23,698 nucleotides of DNA from Haplosporangium gracile (taxonomy: Eukaryota > Mortierellomycota > Mortierellomycetes > Mortierellales > Mortierellaceae), in NCBI GenBank assembly GCA_015499985.1, contig JAAAUF010000655.1, positions 1 through 23,698 on the forward strand, in the 5' to 3' direction. Of this stretch, positions 1 through 9,599 are shown piece after piece. Position 1 is the stretch's first letter. Each line of letters starts with the position of its first letter. A model generated the notes under the pieces. It ran no database searches and was not told the DNA's origin. It saw nothing but the letters and a program-made list of their open reading frames with translations. The position numbers were made by a program, and so were the translations under genes.

Positions 1-11
1 AAAGAGAAAGC

Positions 12-176
12 GAAAAAGAAAGGGAACAAAGAACACGCGGAGTTCATAGATACAGGGATCGATACATAAGGCAACCATATCGGTGATGGTACAGGTGAGA
101 GAAAGGGAAAGAGAACGAGAAAGGGAACAAAGGAAGCACGCGGCTCATAAGGATACGGTTCAATACATGAGGCAAC
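12..176 (+). repeat. Diverged direct repeat, about 101-bp spacing, two copies
   Basis: Copy A (about 15-75) and copy B (about 116-176) share the same order of blocks: AGAAAGGGAACAAAG, then CACGCGG, then TCATA, then ATACAT, then AGGCAAC. The two GGCAAC ends at 70-75 and 171-176 give an offset of 101 bases. The copies differ by several substitutions and small indels. The GGCAAC word recurs at about 186, 206 and 220, so a longer decayed array is possible. Confidence 0.6.
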
Positions 177-272
177 TTTGTCAAGGGCAACAAACAATTT
201 TGCGGGGTGGGCAACAGATTGGCAACGTTAAAGAACAATCTATTTCCGATGGCGATAGAGGGGGCAATTAAT

Positions 273-343
273 GTACAGTCGAAAGTGGTTTTTATGGCCA
301 TTCTGACAGTGAAAACGGCCATAAAAACCACTTTCGACTGTAC
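273..343. mobile_element. Miniature Tc1/mariner-like inverted-repeat element (hairpin)
   Basis: Two 27-base arms, 273-299 and 317-343, are perfect reverse complements separated by a 17-base loop. Read as a transposon end, the element runs 276-340 (65 bp). It starts CAGTCGAAAG and ends CTTTCGACTG, and each side is flanked by TA (274-275 and 341-342). A TA target duplication and CAGT-type termini are usual for Tc1/mariner elements, so this looks like a transposon reduced to little more than its two terminal inverted repeats (a very small MITE). The perfect arms against a decayed background suggest a recent origin. There is no transposase in the window. Family assignment is inference from the termini. 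Confidence 0.6.
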
Positions 344-892
344 TAAGTCCATGTAACGCACTTTTTTATTTTTTCTCCACAGTGCCTTGTTGCAAGTTAC
401 AAATCCATTGCTAATGCGTTCGTTTTGGTTGCTCATCTTCCTACGGTTCAATTCATGGAGCCCATGTCCCATATCGTCATCACTACGGCTTGTCAGCAGC
501 TAAAAAGTGGCAATTTCTGCACAAACGCTTCAATGATCATCTCTGAGGGTGCACCAATGATGATGCCTCGAGGAAGCGCTAAGGAAAGCAAGTTATCTCA
601 ATGAGTTTAGCCTCTCCTGTGCACGTTTTTGTCTTGAAAACAAAAAAAAGTGAGTTACATGAATTTAGTGCGGAAAACGGAGGGGCTGTCAAATAATTCG
701 AGCAACCCGGGTTGTTAAACAGATTTTTTCTGGAGTTTTTTTTCCTAGAGGCCTATCTTAAGGATCGTGGCCAGTGCACTCATATCATTTCCCTTTTGGC
801 TCAAGTTTAGAAGGGGAGGAAAACGCAATTTGGCATTTGTAGCTGGACATACACATCAAGAATAAAAAACAATTTAACAAAGAATCTATTGT

Positions 893-1160
893 GTGGGAAT
901 GCACTCGGATAAAAAAGAAGCGGTTAGCTGAAGAGTAAAAAGGAGACGAAAAGAAAAAAAAAAAGAATAGACTCATTGTGCAGCCAGTGCACTCGGGATA
1001 GAAAATTACGGACGCAAGCGATAAAAAAGAAACAAAAAGAAAAGAAAACTAAAGCCAGTGTGTGGCCAATACACTTGGACAAAAAGTATGGGCCCCAAAG
1101 AACAGAAAAGAAACGAAAAGGAAAATGAAGCTCATTGTGCGGCCAGTGCACTCGAATGAA
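893..1160. repeat. Degenerate minisatellite, period about 77-88 bp
   Basis: A core resembling GTGCGGCCAGTGCACTCG recurs with its GCACTCG end at 901-907, 989-995, 1071-1077 (degenerate, ACACTTG) and 1148-1154. A further partial copy lies near 771-780. Between cores lie A/G-rich spacers of about 60-70 bases. The steps are 88, 82 and 77 bases, so the array is imprecise. On the minus strand the core reads as a recurring peptide resembling RVHWPHNE, but the frames are not maintained and the spacers encode Phe runs, so coding is unlikely. Confidence 0.6.
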
Positions 1161-1264
1161 AAAAGGCCTGCTATGGCACCTTGGGCCATCCTTTTCGCTT
1201 TGTAAGGACATACATGCTACATGTGTCTTTGTGATGAAGAGAAGAGTATATTTTATATCTTGTT

Positions 1265-3959
1265 CTAGCAGCACAGACTTTTTTGACGGGCCGGACGACT
1301 CTTTTGAGATATCCTTCGCAGCGACGAGTCTCCGTACTGGATGCCTGATCCTGGTCTCTCCGGATCCACTTGGCCTAGTAGAAATAAAAATGACGATGAT
1401 CCATGTCAATAACTGTTTGAATGACAACTCTTCTTCACGCGCCGTTGACAATTTTGTTGTAAGGATTTTCTCTTCTCAGTCGATGAATGAGCCTGTACCT
1501 GTTTCGATCTTGGTCAATATTGCGCGCCCACATTTCAAAAATGTCTCCTCCACGCCTTCGCCTGTCAACGCACTCGTTTCCAAAAATGTCATCTCTAATA
1601 GGTAATAAAAAAAAATATATCGATTGAGTGAGCAAGAGTTATCCAAAAACACTATTAACTCTCATACAACTGTTTGGTAAAAGTGGAACAGAAGAATGGT
1701 ATACCATTTTCTTGTGCAAACCGACTTGCTTCCAGATACGACACCTCACGATCTTCGAGATCCAGCTTATTCCCGACCAGCATGAGTGCAATATCTGCTC
1801 CTGCCAGTTTCCTTGCGTCTGCGATCCATTTGGCGATACTTGTGAACGAGTTGCGACTAAGAATCACACAGGTACAAAGAAGGACGCAGAAAAAAAGTCA
1901 GACAATAAAAAGGACGGTAGACACATGCTTAAATAAGATTCAAAATCAAATGCTGGTTGCTTCTTCGTGGATGTCCTTCGGCCCTTTTCCTCAGCTTATC
2001 AAAACCTACTTTGAAATATCGTATACCAACAGAGCTCCTGCTGCACCTCTGTAGTAACTCCGGGTGACTGAACTATGAGTCGAGAGTAAAAAAAAAAGGT
2101 GAAGTGGGTTTTGGTTAGTTACAGAGTGGCAGAGTTTCTTAACAGGACTAGCAGGCGTCAAGACAAAAAGAGCAAAGCCTCTTCGTTCTCACGTACCGAA
2201 AGCGTTCTTGTCCGGCGCTGTCAAGCAAAAAAACAAAAACGATCAAATGTTAGCCATGTTGGACATATCGAATCCTGAGTTGCACATACGAATCAGCCTG
2301 TAATCCTGTTTCTCCACTTACGTGTCCCACTAGATAGATAACAACGAAGAAGGAAAAGGGTCAACAGGGTGTACATTTTTAAGCTTTTTTCGTCAAAGAT
2401 GACCAAGCCAAGAGGCAAGTCGAACCACGCCAAATATGGAATCAAGTCAGCATTATTGCACGAGGGTTGTCGGACGACGGCTGCTTCAACTTACAATTTG
2501 TAGCTTGACCTGATTCTTGCCAATGGTGACAATCCTGCTTCCGAATTCAACCCCGATCGTGTGAGTCGCGCCTTCCTTGACTAAGTAGGCGACAAAAAAA
2601 TAAAAGAGTAGATGATTGCAAATATGACTGTTAGAAAGTACGCTCTGTCAGCGCCTTTTTTTTTCTTATCCAGCCCCGACTTAGTTGATCATTTATTCTC
2701 CATTGCCATCCTGAGTAGTCTTCGTGAACATGTCCTGCAATCAGCTGAAGCATTGAGAGTGATACTTGCATTTGTTCTCGACGAATTGGTGAAGTAAGCA
2801 CGACCTATTCACCCCGCACAGAGAAAGTGTTACATTAAGAATTATGCAAAGTCGTCAGTTATTTGATGTTGCTTTTTTTGTTTGCTTTGCTTATGCCGTT
2901 TAAGTTCGATCGCATTTTTTTTGTGTTCGCCTTCGTCTGTGGCCCCACGTGCAATTCCCATACGTTTTTTTTTCTTCGCTCCCCATTTGTGCCCTTTTTT
3001 GTCAGAATTGTGGTTTGTCCGTTTTGGTTCTTCCTCCAGATTGGGACCCTATTGCTCCACATCCATTTTATGTCGAACAGTGCGCTCGTCCTGTCTTGTT
3101 CTCTCCTTTCCCGCATCCGAGCCAGTGTTTGAGCCCCTTTTCAACCGTATAAGGGAGAAGAGTTGAGACCCTTCAATTGAGCCGCAACTTACTTTCCAGT
3201 TCCAGAGTCGCCGGTGATGAGAAACTTTAGTAGGAAGTCTATACAAACCGGATAAAAAAATTACAGGAAATAGTCAGCTTTTGTGTTTGTTTACGTCTGG
3301 ATGGGAACAGGGTGCTACTTTTCGATCTCTCTTGCCTCGATGACACGCATGTGTTGAAGAAGGAATTCAGGAGAAAGAAAAGTACTGGATATCATGCATT
3401 GCGAGAGTCGATGATGTATGTAAAAGTATACATGCCCTCGGCATATGTCCATATGCAAAGCAAAGAAAAAAAGGAAAGAAGTAAAAAAACAGCGTGAGTG
3501 GAAAGAAACGAGACACATGGCGACTGTGTTCCTGCCGAGTTCTCCACTTCTCGTCTCCTATCTCTCTCTGCCTTTGAACCAATTGTGAACACAAGGCTAG
3601 GAAAGTCGGGTGATATATCACAGAACTGTGCAAAAACAGGTAGAGCAAGGAATGGATTTGGTGTGCAGTGAAGAATGTTAACCCTGCAAGTGCGGTCCGG
3701 ACGACGGAGGTAAAAAGAAGGACGGAGGGTTAAGAAGCAATGGGTGCCAGACTTGTTACGCCTGTGCGTGCGAGGAGAGCCCTGCGTTATTATTTGGCCT
3801 TTTTTTTTTTTTTTTTTTTTCGTTTGGTGTCAAAGGAGTGCGTGAACGAAAGACAGGAAGGAAGGGGAGGAAGAGTGTGCGTCAAAGCAGGGGAAGAAAG
3901 GGCTGTTCCTTTTGTTTTGTTGGTCATTTTTTTTTATTTTTACCATAGGTGTGTGCCAT
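1265..3959 (-). CDS. RAB4: Rab4-type small GTPase, ten exons
   Basis: The Rab GTPase switches between GDP and GTP and directs vesicle recycling from early endosomes to the plasma membrane (family knowledge). Exons on the minus strand: 3959-3944, 3238-3193, 2804-2770, 2580-2495, 2329-2322, 2217-2197, 2072-2010, 1856-1705, 1594-1499, 1374-1265. They join to 633 nt, 210 residues, close to the usual 213-218. The P-loop GDSGTGKS is at 15-22, switch I THTIGVEF at 38-45, WDTAGQERF at 62-70, GNKLD at 120-124 and ETSAL at 148-152. SGIQYGD (184-190) is typical of Rab4, and the C-terminal CysCys (209-210) is the geranylgeranylation site. The start MAHTYDF was chosen because exon 1 supplies the missing TyrAsp in frame with a GTAAAA donor. 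Intron 1 is 705 bp, intron 3 has a GC donor and exon 5 is only 8 nt. It is divergent from RhoGDI. Saccharomyces lacks Rab4; fission yeast Ypt4 is the likely equivalent. Confidence 0.95.
2322..2329 (-). other. RAB4: 8-nt microexon of the Rab4 gene (exon 5)
   Basis: On the minus strand the context reads CTATCTAG, then TGGGACAC, then GTAAGTGG. The eight bases encode Trp, Asp and two bases of Thr; exon 6 supplies the third base, giving WDTAGQERF across three exons. Without it the G3 motif loses its Trp-Asp and the frame is lost. Both flanking sites are strong (CTATCTAG acceptor, GTAAGT donor), and the introns on each side are 165 and 104 bp. Confidence 0.93.
2581..2769 (-). other. RAB4: GC-AG intron 3 of Rab4
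   Basis: Exon 3 ends with GAGAACAAAT and the intron starts GCAAGT. It ends in TTAG before TCAAGGAAGG. Joining gives Asn-Lys-Phe-Lys-Glu, as Rab4 proteins require. Using the nearby GT (…CAA|GTATCAC) breaks the frame. The donor keeps the AAGT context that typically accompanies GC donors. Confidence 0.9.
3239..3943 (-). other. RAB4: Long first intron of Rab4 (705 bp)
   Basis: This intron separates a 16-nt first coding exon from the P-loop exon. It begins GTAAAAAT and ends TTTGTATAG on the minus strand. It contains a run of 21 T on the plus strand (3800-3820) and short microsatellite-like stretches. I see no RNA gene or second coding region in it. Confidence 0.85.
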
Positions 3960-4997
3960 TGTTGGGTATGATGTGTGGTTTGACTGTGAGGATGTAAGGA
4001 GTTCTTAGTGTGATGAATAGAAGCAGTAGCTTTTTTTGATGACGAAGAGGTAAGAGTCGAAATGAACGTCCAAGAAGGGGTGAAAGAGATTGAACAAGAA
4101 GAATGAAAAAAAGATGGAAAGAGAGAGATGAATAAGAAATGGAGGAAGCGTTAAGGACAAGATAAAGAAAGAAAAAAGATAAAGAAGAGGAAGACGACGA
4201 AAAAAAAGAAAAAAAGTGAAGGAAAGGAGGGTATAGTGAAGAGAGAGAAGAAGGAGAGAAAGCGAAGGAGGGAGAGGGAGGAGCTCTTTTACAACTGAAC
4301 GAAGGACGCCTGCAAGAACAGGGCAAAAACAACAAAAAAGGGCTCAGATGAGAGGATGAAAAAAGGAAGGAAAGAAGGAAGGATCGATGGTCACCCTCTT
4401 CGTGTGCGAGGGTCGAAGTGGATACGACATGGTTGAATAGTTGGATAGGTGTGAAATCTGAGAGAGGGTCCGACCATGGATGCATTTGGCACGCAAAAGA
4501 GTGTAATAAGTACATGCATCAGATTTTTACGGCCGAAGCAAAGCAAGGCCTACAGGTAATTTGGCTGTCCGTGTGGGTAAAGGGAGACTTTCAGATGGCC
4601 GTTCAGGGACATATTTATGGATTTCGAGGCAAGGCATGGATGCAATGGCGAGTGTTGTGACAGGCAGACAGACACTTTCTTCTCTTGCCTGCTTGCCGAA
4701 ATGGCGAATTAAAGAAAAATGATATGGCGAGTAAGTGGGTATGCAAATGTGCCTGAACGATGGATGGACGAAGACTTTGGCTTTTGAGAAAATTGGTTTT
4801 TGACATGTTTGACCTAGGAGTCGAAGCAGGAATCAATTTGGTTGGTCCGCACGCAGACCAGGAGGCACAGAGACAAAAAAAAAATAATCGTCTCTCTGTG
4901 AGAGTACGTGTGTGAGTGCCCAGCCCCACGACCCTTGTTCTGTCTCCTTTGGTGTCAACGGATGGTGTCGCCATCATCTCATCTTTTTTTTATTTCC

Positions 4998-5034
<37 letters not shown>

Positions 5035-5130
5035 TCTTCTTTTCTTTTTCCTTCTCTTGTTTACATTCATATACTCCACCACTCCTTCTCCCCCTTCTCA
5101 CAACAACAACAACACCACCACCCAATCAGC
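3960..5130. promoter_or_regulatory. Shared upstream region of Rab4 and RhoGDI
   Basis: This 1.17-kb divergent interval must hold both promoters. From about 4067 to 4290 the plus strand is almost entirely purine, so the Rab4 sense strand is pyrimidine-rich. From about 4981 to 5095 the plus strand is pyrimidine-rich just before the RhoGDI start, including a (CTTT)n microsatellite at 4999-5033. Each gene thus has a CT-rich leader on its own coding strand. No TATA box stands out. A GACAGGCAGACAGA-type word at about 4659-4672 recurs near 6762 and 8917. I see no gene; the open frames here are low-complexity. Confidence 0.5.
4999..5033 (+). repeat. (CTTT)n microsatellite in the RhoGDI leader
   Basis: About 8.5 perfect copies of CTTT lie roughly 100 bases upstream of the RhoGDI start codon, inside a longer pyrimidine-rich tract. 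Confidence 0.9.
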
Positions 5131-6734
5131 ATGTCCCACCAACAAGACGACGACGACTTTGGTCCCTCCGAGACCACCAACTACAAGGTCGGGCAGAAGA
5201 AGTCCCTTAACGACTACCAGAACCTCGACGCCGACGACGAGGCCCTCCGTCGCTGGAAGGAGTCCCTCGGTGTCGCCAGCACCGGTGGTAAGCTATTCCT
5301 CACCAAAAAAAATACACACGCGCACTCATCGCCGGCTGATTTGATTCTGTCGTGTGTTTTTGTTGTGCAATTACTCATGGAGAGGAGTAACAACACCACT
5401 ACGATGCCGTCCATTGACCTCATCACATACTTTCGAGGTCAACTAGCTGTTCGATTTCTGCGTTTTACTAACAATCGAATCGTCTTCCTATTTTCTTTTC
5501 CCTAACGCTAGTCTCCAAGTTGGATGATCCCCACAACGTTATTGTTCTCCAGCTCGCTCTTGAGGTTGCCGGTCGCCCTGATGTGATCCTGGACCTCACA
5601 AAGTCCGGTAGGGCTCTTTCTCTTATTACTTTTTTTTTTTGTTTCTTCATCTCTTTCTCTTTTTCGTATATATTATCTATTATTAGTGAAGAAAGAACGA
5701 GAAAGTGTCTGGAATGGTTATTTGGGAGAGATTCCGCGACGATCACCATTCATGACTACACGTATACTCATATTTTCTCTGAACTTTTTGTTGGGTCATT
5801 CGTCCTTTTTACAATAGAGGAGGAGCTCAAGAAGCACTCGTTCACCATCAAGGAGGGCATTGAGTACCGCCTCAAGGTCCTCTTCAAGTAAGATTTCTTT
5901 TTATATATCGTGGATCTCAGTCCCTTCCTTCTTCAACTCCCGCCATGACAATCATCGCCTCATTTTTTTGGAACCATTTGCTTCCACGCTCGTCAATCAG
6001 ACGCAGCCAAACAAAATGCACTTATTCACTCATTGCTGTATAATGAGTATTTGGCACCTACAACTAACCAACCGACCATCTTTCTTTTTTTGTTTCTTTC
6101 GCTAGGGTCCAGCACGAGGTCGTTTCAGGCCTTAAGTACATGCACATCATTAAGCGTCACGGAGTCAGAGGCAAGTGTTTACTCTTGCCTGCTTTTTCTT
6201 CTGCACAGCAAAATGAGCGCAAAAAAGGAGCCGAGAGAAACGAGTTGAAAAATATGCCATTTCTGTTATTTTTATTCCATCCTAACAATTTCGCCCTTTT
6301 TTCTCTTTGTTCATCAAAAACAGTTGACAAGGCCGAGGAGATGATCGGAAGCTACGCCGCCAAACCTGATGTCATTGAGAAGAAGGCAAGTTCTTGGGCC
6401 ACCCTTCTGTTTCTCAAGTACTCCTGCAAATCCTACTTTAATTCAGCCGTATTCTAATCTTGAATTGTTTCTTTTTGCTTACTGTTTATGAACCAAACAG
6501 TTCGTTGCCGAGGAGGCCCCCAGCGGTATGTTGGCCCGTGGCCACTACGAAGTAAAGTCCAAGTTCATCGATGACGACAAGACCGTCCACAAGGAGTGGG
6601 CCTGGGTAAGTCACCAAACAGGTCGCTATATCATTGACGATCATGAAGTGGGCCTGTGTGTTGTCTAAGAACGAGCGACTCATCACTATCTTTCTTTGTC
6701 TATATAGTCTTTCGACATCAAGAAGGACTGGTAA
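5131..6734 (+). CDS. RDI1: Rho GDP-dissociation inhibitor, seven exons
   Basis: RhoGDI extracts prenylated Rho/Rac/Cdc42 GTPases from membranes and holds them in the cytosol in the GDP state (family knowledge). Exons: 5131-5287, 5512-5607, 5818-5887, 6106-6170, 6324-6385, 6501-6605, 6708-6734. They join to 582 nt, 193 residues, near the 202 of yeast Rdi1. The acidic N-terminal arm ([11 protein letters not shown]) precedes the NYK…QKSL-type regulatory helices (about 17-45). The immunoglobulin-like domain follows, with [44 protein letters not shown] and [13 protein letters not shown], ending in WSFDIKKDW, which matches the family C-terminus. Introns 4 and 5 have GC donors. The start follows a CAATCAGC context and gives the shortest N-terminus compatible with the family. 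Codon use favours C or G at third positions. Confidence 0.96.
6171..6323 (+). other. RDI1: GC-AG intron 4 of RhoGDI
   Basis: Exon 4 ends GTCAGAG and the intron starts GCAAGTGT, ending AAAACAG before TTGACAAGG. The join gives Gly-Val-Arg-Val-Asp-Lys, as in family members. The alternative GT three bases further in leads straight to a stop codon. Confidence 0.92.
6386..6500 (+). other. RDI1: GC-AG intron 5 of RhoGDI
   Basis: Exon 5 ends GAGAAGAAG and the intron starts GCAAGTTC, ending AAACAG before TTCGTTGCC. The join gives Glu-Lys-Lys-Phe-Val-Ala-Glu-Glu-Ala-Pro. The nearby GT would shift the frame. This is the second consecutive GC donor in this gene. Confidence 0.92.
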
Positions 6735-6867
6735 AGAATTCCATTGAAGTCCAGGAGTGTGAACAGACAGACAAGCAGGCAGGCAGACAGGTCGGCAAAT
6801 TCAATCAAGCATCCAACACCCCAAGGAGTGCAAATTAACAGACGGGACCCTCTATTTTTTTTATTTA

Positions 6868-6873
6868 ATTAAA
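6868..6873 (+). terminator. Possible polyadenylation signal of RhoGDI
   Basis: ATTAAA lies about 135 bases after the stop codon, within a T-rich then A-rich stretch and before (CAA)n. It is one hexamer and not proof of the 3' end. Confidence 0.35.
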
Positions 6874-8397
6874 ACTACAACAACAACAACAACAACAACA
6901 TCGTAGAATCTCAATGCGAGATGACGAACGCGTTACTTTTGCTTAAGACTCAGGAGTCGTGTGCTTTTCATTTCATTTGTGAACATGCCTTGGGCTATCT
7001 CACAACCTCAACTGTAACCAAGTAGCCTGTTTCACAAACTAAGGCAGATCATGGAGTATCGAAAGATATTGCACTTTTTTTCAATGGCCAGTTTGACACG
7101 TTCTTCGTACGTCCTCTTCATTCTGCTGATCATGAAATTTGAAGATCGATCCAGCGCTCTCTCTTTTTACTGTCTTTAGAATGCATTAATATTTTTGAAA
7201 AAGGGGAGAGAAAGGACCGTTCCAGGAGGTGCACCAGACTCAAAGGTGCGAAAGAAAGAAGGGAAAAAAAAGGCATGAATAAACAGGAGGTCCATGCTAA
7301 TTTGAACACTTACAGTGATAATCAATTTTCCAGGAGTGCTTATGGTTTTTTTTCATATGATTTGGCACAGAGGGCTAACATGGAACGAATAACCGTGTAA
7401 AAACGACAAGGGAGAGAAAGTGTGTTGTATTCTGCTGCTTGGTTGTCGAGAGTCCTTGATGAACTCCAATCGAATGATAGTCGAAGACGGTATGAGATGC
7501 GATGTGATGCAATTGCAGGGGTGGGTTAGATGTGTGTGTATTTGGGTACTCCTGAGGAGATACGAACCAACCAACTTTTTTTTTTCTCGAAATGTCCGTT
7601 GCAGTTTGTTGCTGTCCCGCAACATGCCAAAGTGTACCTGAAGACTCGTAAAAACACAACAAGGTTTCCTTTTCCCATACCATCGCTAATTTACATTCTT
7701 GCCTGGCCATGCAGCTACACGAATAGATCAATTCACTTTGGTAACTAAAAAGACTTTCAGCGTGGTCTAATTCAGCTACAATCGACAAGACCCAGGGGTG
7801 TCCATTGTTTGTTGGTCTGCAAGCAATGAATAAACAAAATAAAGGAAATACGAGAGTACTAATTGCATGAACAATAATTATGAACCCAGGCTTGACGAAA
7901 CTGCAGCATACGACAACGGTGCGGTTTTTTTTTGTTTTGTTCAACACAGATGTGGAGCAGAATGCTTGGTTGTGTACACCGCACGTCAAGCGGTTGCACC
8001 AGTAGACTGAATGGATGTGTGCAACGGCAAGCCTGAAAGAGAGAGAATCGTGCCCCAAAATGGACCAAGGTTTACCTTATTTTTTCTTCCCGTTGTCTGT
8101 TGAATCCATGGCGGATCTTGAACGCAATTTGTTCAGCTGTGGTACAAGGGTGCCTCTGCCTTTTGAACCGACTTGCAGTTTGGCCCTTTTTTTTTGACAT
8201 TGCCTTATTTTCGTGATCCTCTTTGCACCATTGCTATCATCTGTCCTATCTTTGTCCCATGTCCCTTCATCCTCCTGTCCTATCGTGCCCTTTTTTTTTT
8301 TTTTACTCTGTTTATTTATCCCTTTATTTTATCCGACCACTGAACACACTGTGGTTCAAACAAACAAGTAACAGCAACAGGCAACAAAACTAACAAA

Positions 8398-8960
8398 ATG
8401 GATGCCCCAGATCTTAGCCTATCCCCATCCATGGTCGGTTTGGTCCTGCCTCGACTCCTCCTTCTCCTTCTCATCCGAACCCCTTCTTTCCTTCCTTCCT
8501 TCAATCCTTCAATCCTTTGCATATCTGTCCTTGTTCCTGCCCGCGTTTTTTTTTGTTTGATTGAGTGTTGTAGGACAAAAAGACTGTTTTATGTTTTTGT
8601 TTTCCATCCCCTGGTTGAACCGGTAAATGCTCCACAACTAACGAAATATGAATGCTCTTTTTTCGTTATTATTTTGTACGCCAAGAGGGTTTTCTTTTTC
8701 GGAGCAATTTTTCATTGTAGGCTATCAATCGCACGTTCCTTAAACAGAGAAAAGCTATTCAAGGTATTTCAAGGAGTACAAAAAGGATCCACCCCAGACC
8801 AGACCCCCGCCCCCTCAAAGGTGTTTTCGTCGTCATGCGGTGGAATGGATCGATGTGCTCAAAAATTGTGCTCACCAGTCCACCAGTAGCTGGGCCAATT
8901 TCGACTATGAGAGAGACCAGGCAGACAGAAAGACAGACAGAATGAGGGTGAGAGTGAGTG
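8398..8960 (+). other. Weak candidate exons of an unrecognised small gene
   Basis: An ATG at 8398 follows AACAAAACTAACAAA, a typical fungal start context, and reads MDAPDLSLSPSM before entering a Leu/Pro-rich CT tract. Acceptor-like sites follow at about 8572 (GTGTTGTAG) and 8720 (CATTGTAG). Between about 8750 and 8960 all three plus frames are nearly open, and a donor-like AGG|GTGAGA lies near 8948. I recognise no protein family in any frame. It could equally be leader exons of the coiled-coil gene, a short unknown gene or chance. Confidence 0.2.
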
Positions 8961-9599
8961 AGCCATCTTTTCATTCATTCATTCGTTTAAGAGGGAAAAC
9001 TCTTTTGGGCTTGATTGCTCTCAACATTGTTATTTTTCTTTTGGGACCTGGGACGGACAAAGGGAACAAAAAAAAAAAAAAAAAAAGGTGACAGGAAGGA
9101 AGGGACGGAAAAAGGGAGGAAGGGAGTTCAAGATGGGAGTCAGAGAGACAGAGACAGACTATAGAAACACAACAACGACAAGGACGATGATGGTAACAAG
9201 AGAGGGGTAGAAGCGAGAAAGAGAGAGAAAAAAGATCGCAAGGGACAGGGAGAGAAAGAGAGAGAGAAAGAACAGGCATTGAAGGGGGAAGTTGATTTTG
9301 CAGTAAAAAGGGGGTTTGAGAATGAAGAGGCTAGTTTGTGGACAGGATATTAACGAAGGGATCATTAGGATGGGACAGGATTGAATTGAATGCGAGATGG
9401 GATCCTTTGCTTCCTCTCTCTCTCCTATCCAACGGGCTACTTTACTCTCCATTGACAAAGGGTAACAGAGGACGTTTTGTTAAGTGTTGAGTTCGTTCAT
9501 TACTGCTTGTTGTTCACTAGAGAGTGGCGTGGATGTCGCGGACGTGCTGCCCCCCATCCTTGTCTTTTCTTTTAAACAAAAAGCTACAGTTCAATTGCT

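Larger units (their letters stand above)
1..1264. other. Gene-poor left flank with decayed repeats
   Basis: No gene is supportable here. The first 176 bases hold a diverged direct repeat. A perfect inverted repeat lies at 273-343. From about 893 to 1160 there is a degenerate minisatellite. The stretch 480-890 shows only a 12-bp palindrome at 703-714 (CAACCCGGGTTG) and no coding signal. The open frames in this stretch are compositionally odd, rich in Phe, Ser, Arg or Glu runs, and look like by-products of purine/pyrimidine tracts. The right end is the 3' flank of the Rab4 gene, whose stop codon is at 1265-1267 on the minus strand. The region looks like decayed mobile or satellite sequence between genes; that is inference. 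Confidence 0.6.

Noticed and set aside
44..472. 142-residue minus-strand open frame
   Set aside because: It passes straight through the inverted-repeat element and the direct repeat and shows no protein features.
924..1451. 175-residue minus-strand open frame
   Set aside because: It overlaps the real Rab4 last exon in another frame and then runs through the minisatellite, giving Phe runs and a repeated peptide; not a gene.
3940..4515. 191-residue minus-strand open frame
   Set aside because: Ser/Phe/Leu low complexity caused by a purine-rich plus strand upstream of Rab4; its 3' part overlaps Rab4 exon 1 in another frame.
7375..8058. 227-residue minus-strand open frame in the large gap
   Set aside because: Cys-, His- and Ser-rich with no recognisable domain, no clear codon bias and no splice support; likely chance.
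8352..8362. tRNA B-box-like GGTTCAAAC
   Set aside because: No matching A box or cloverleaf arms around it.
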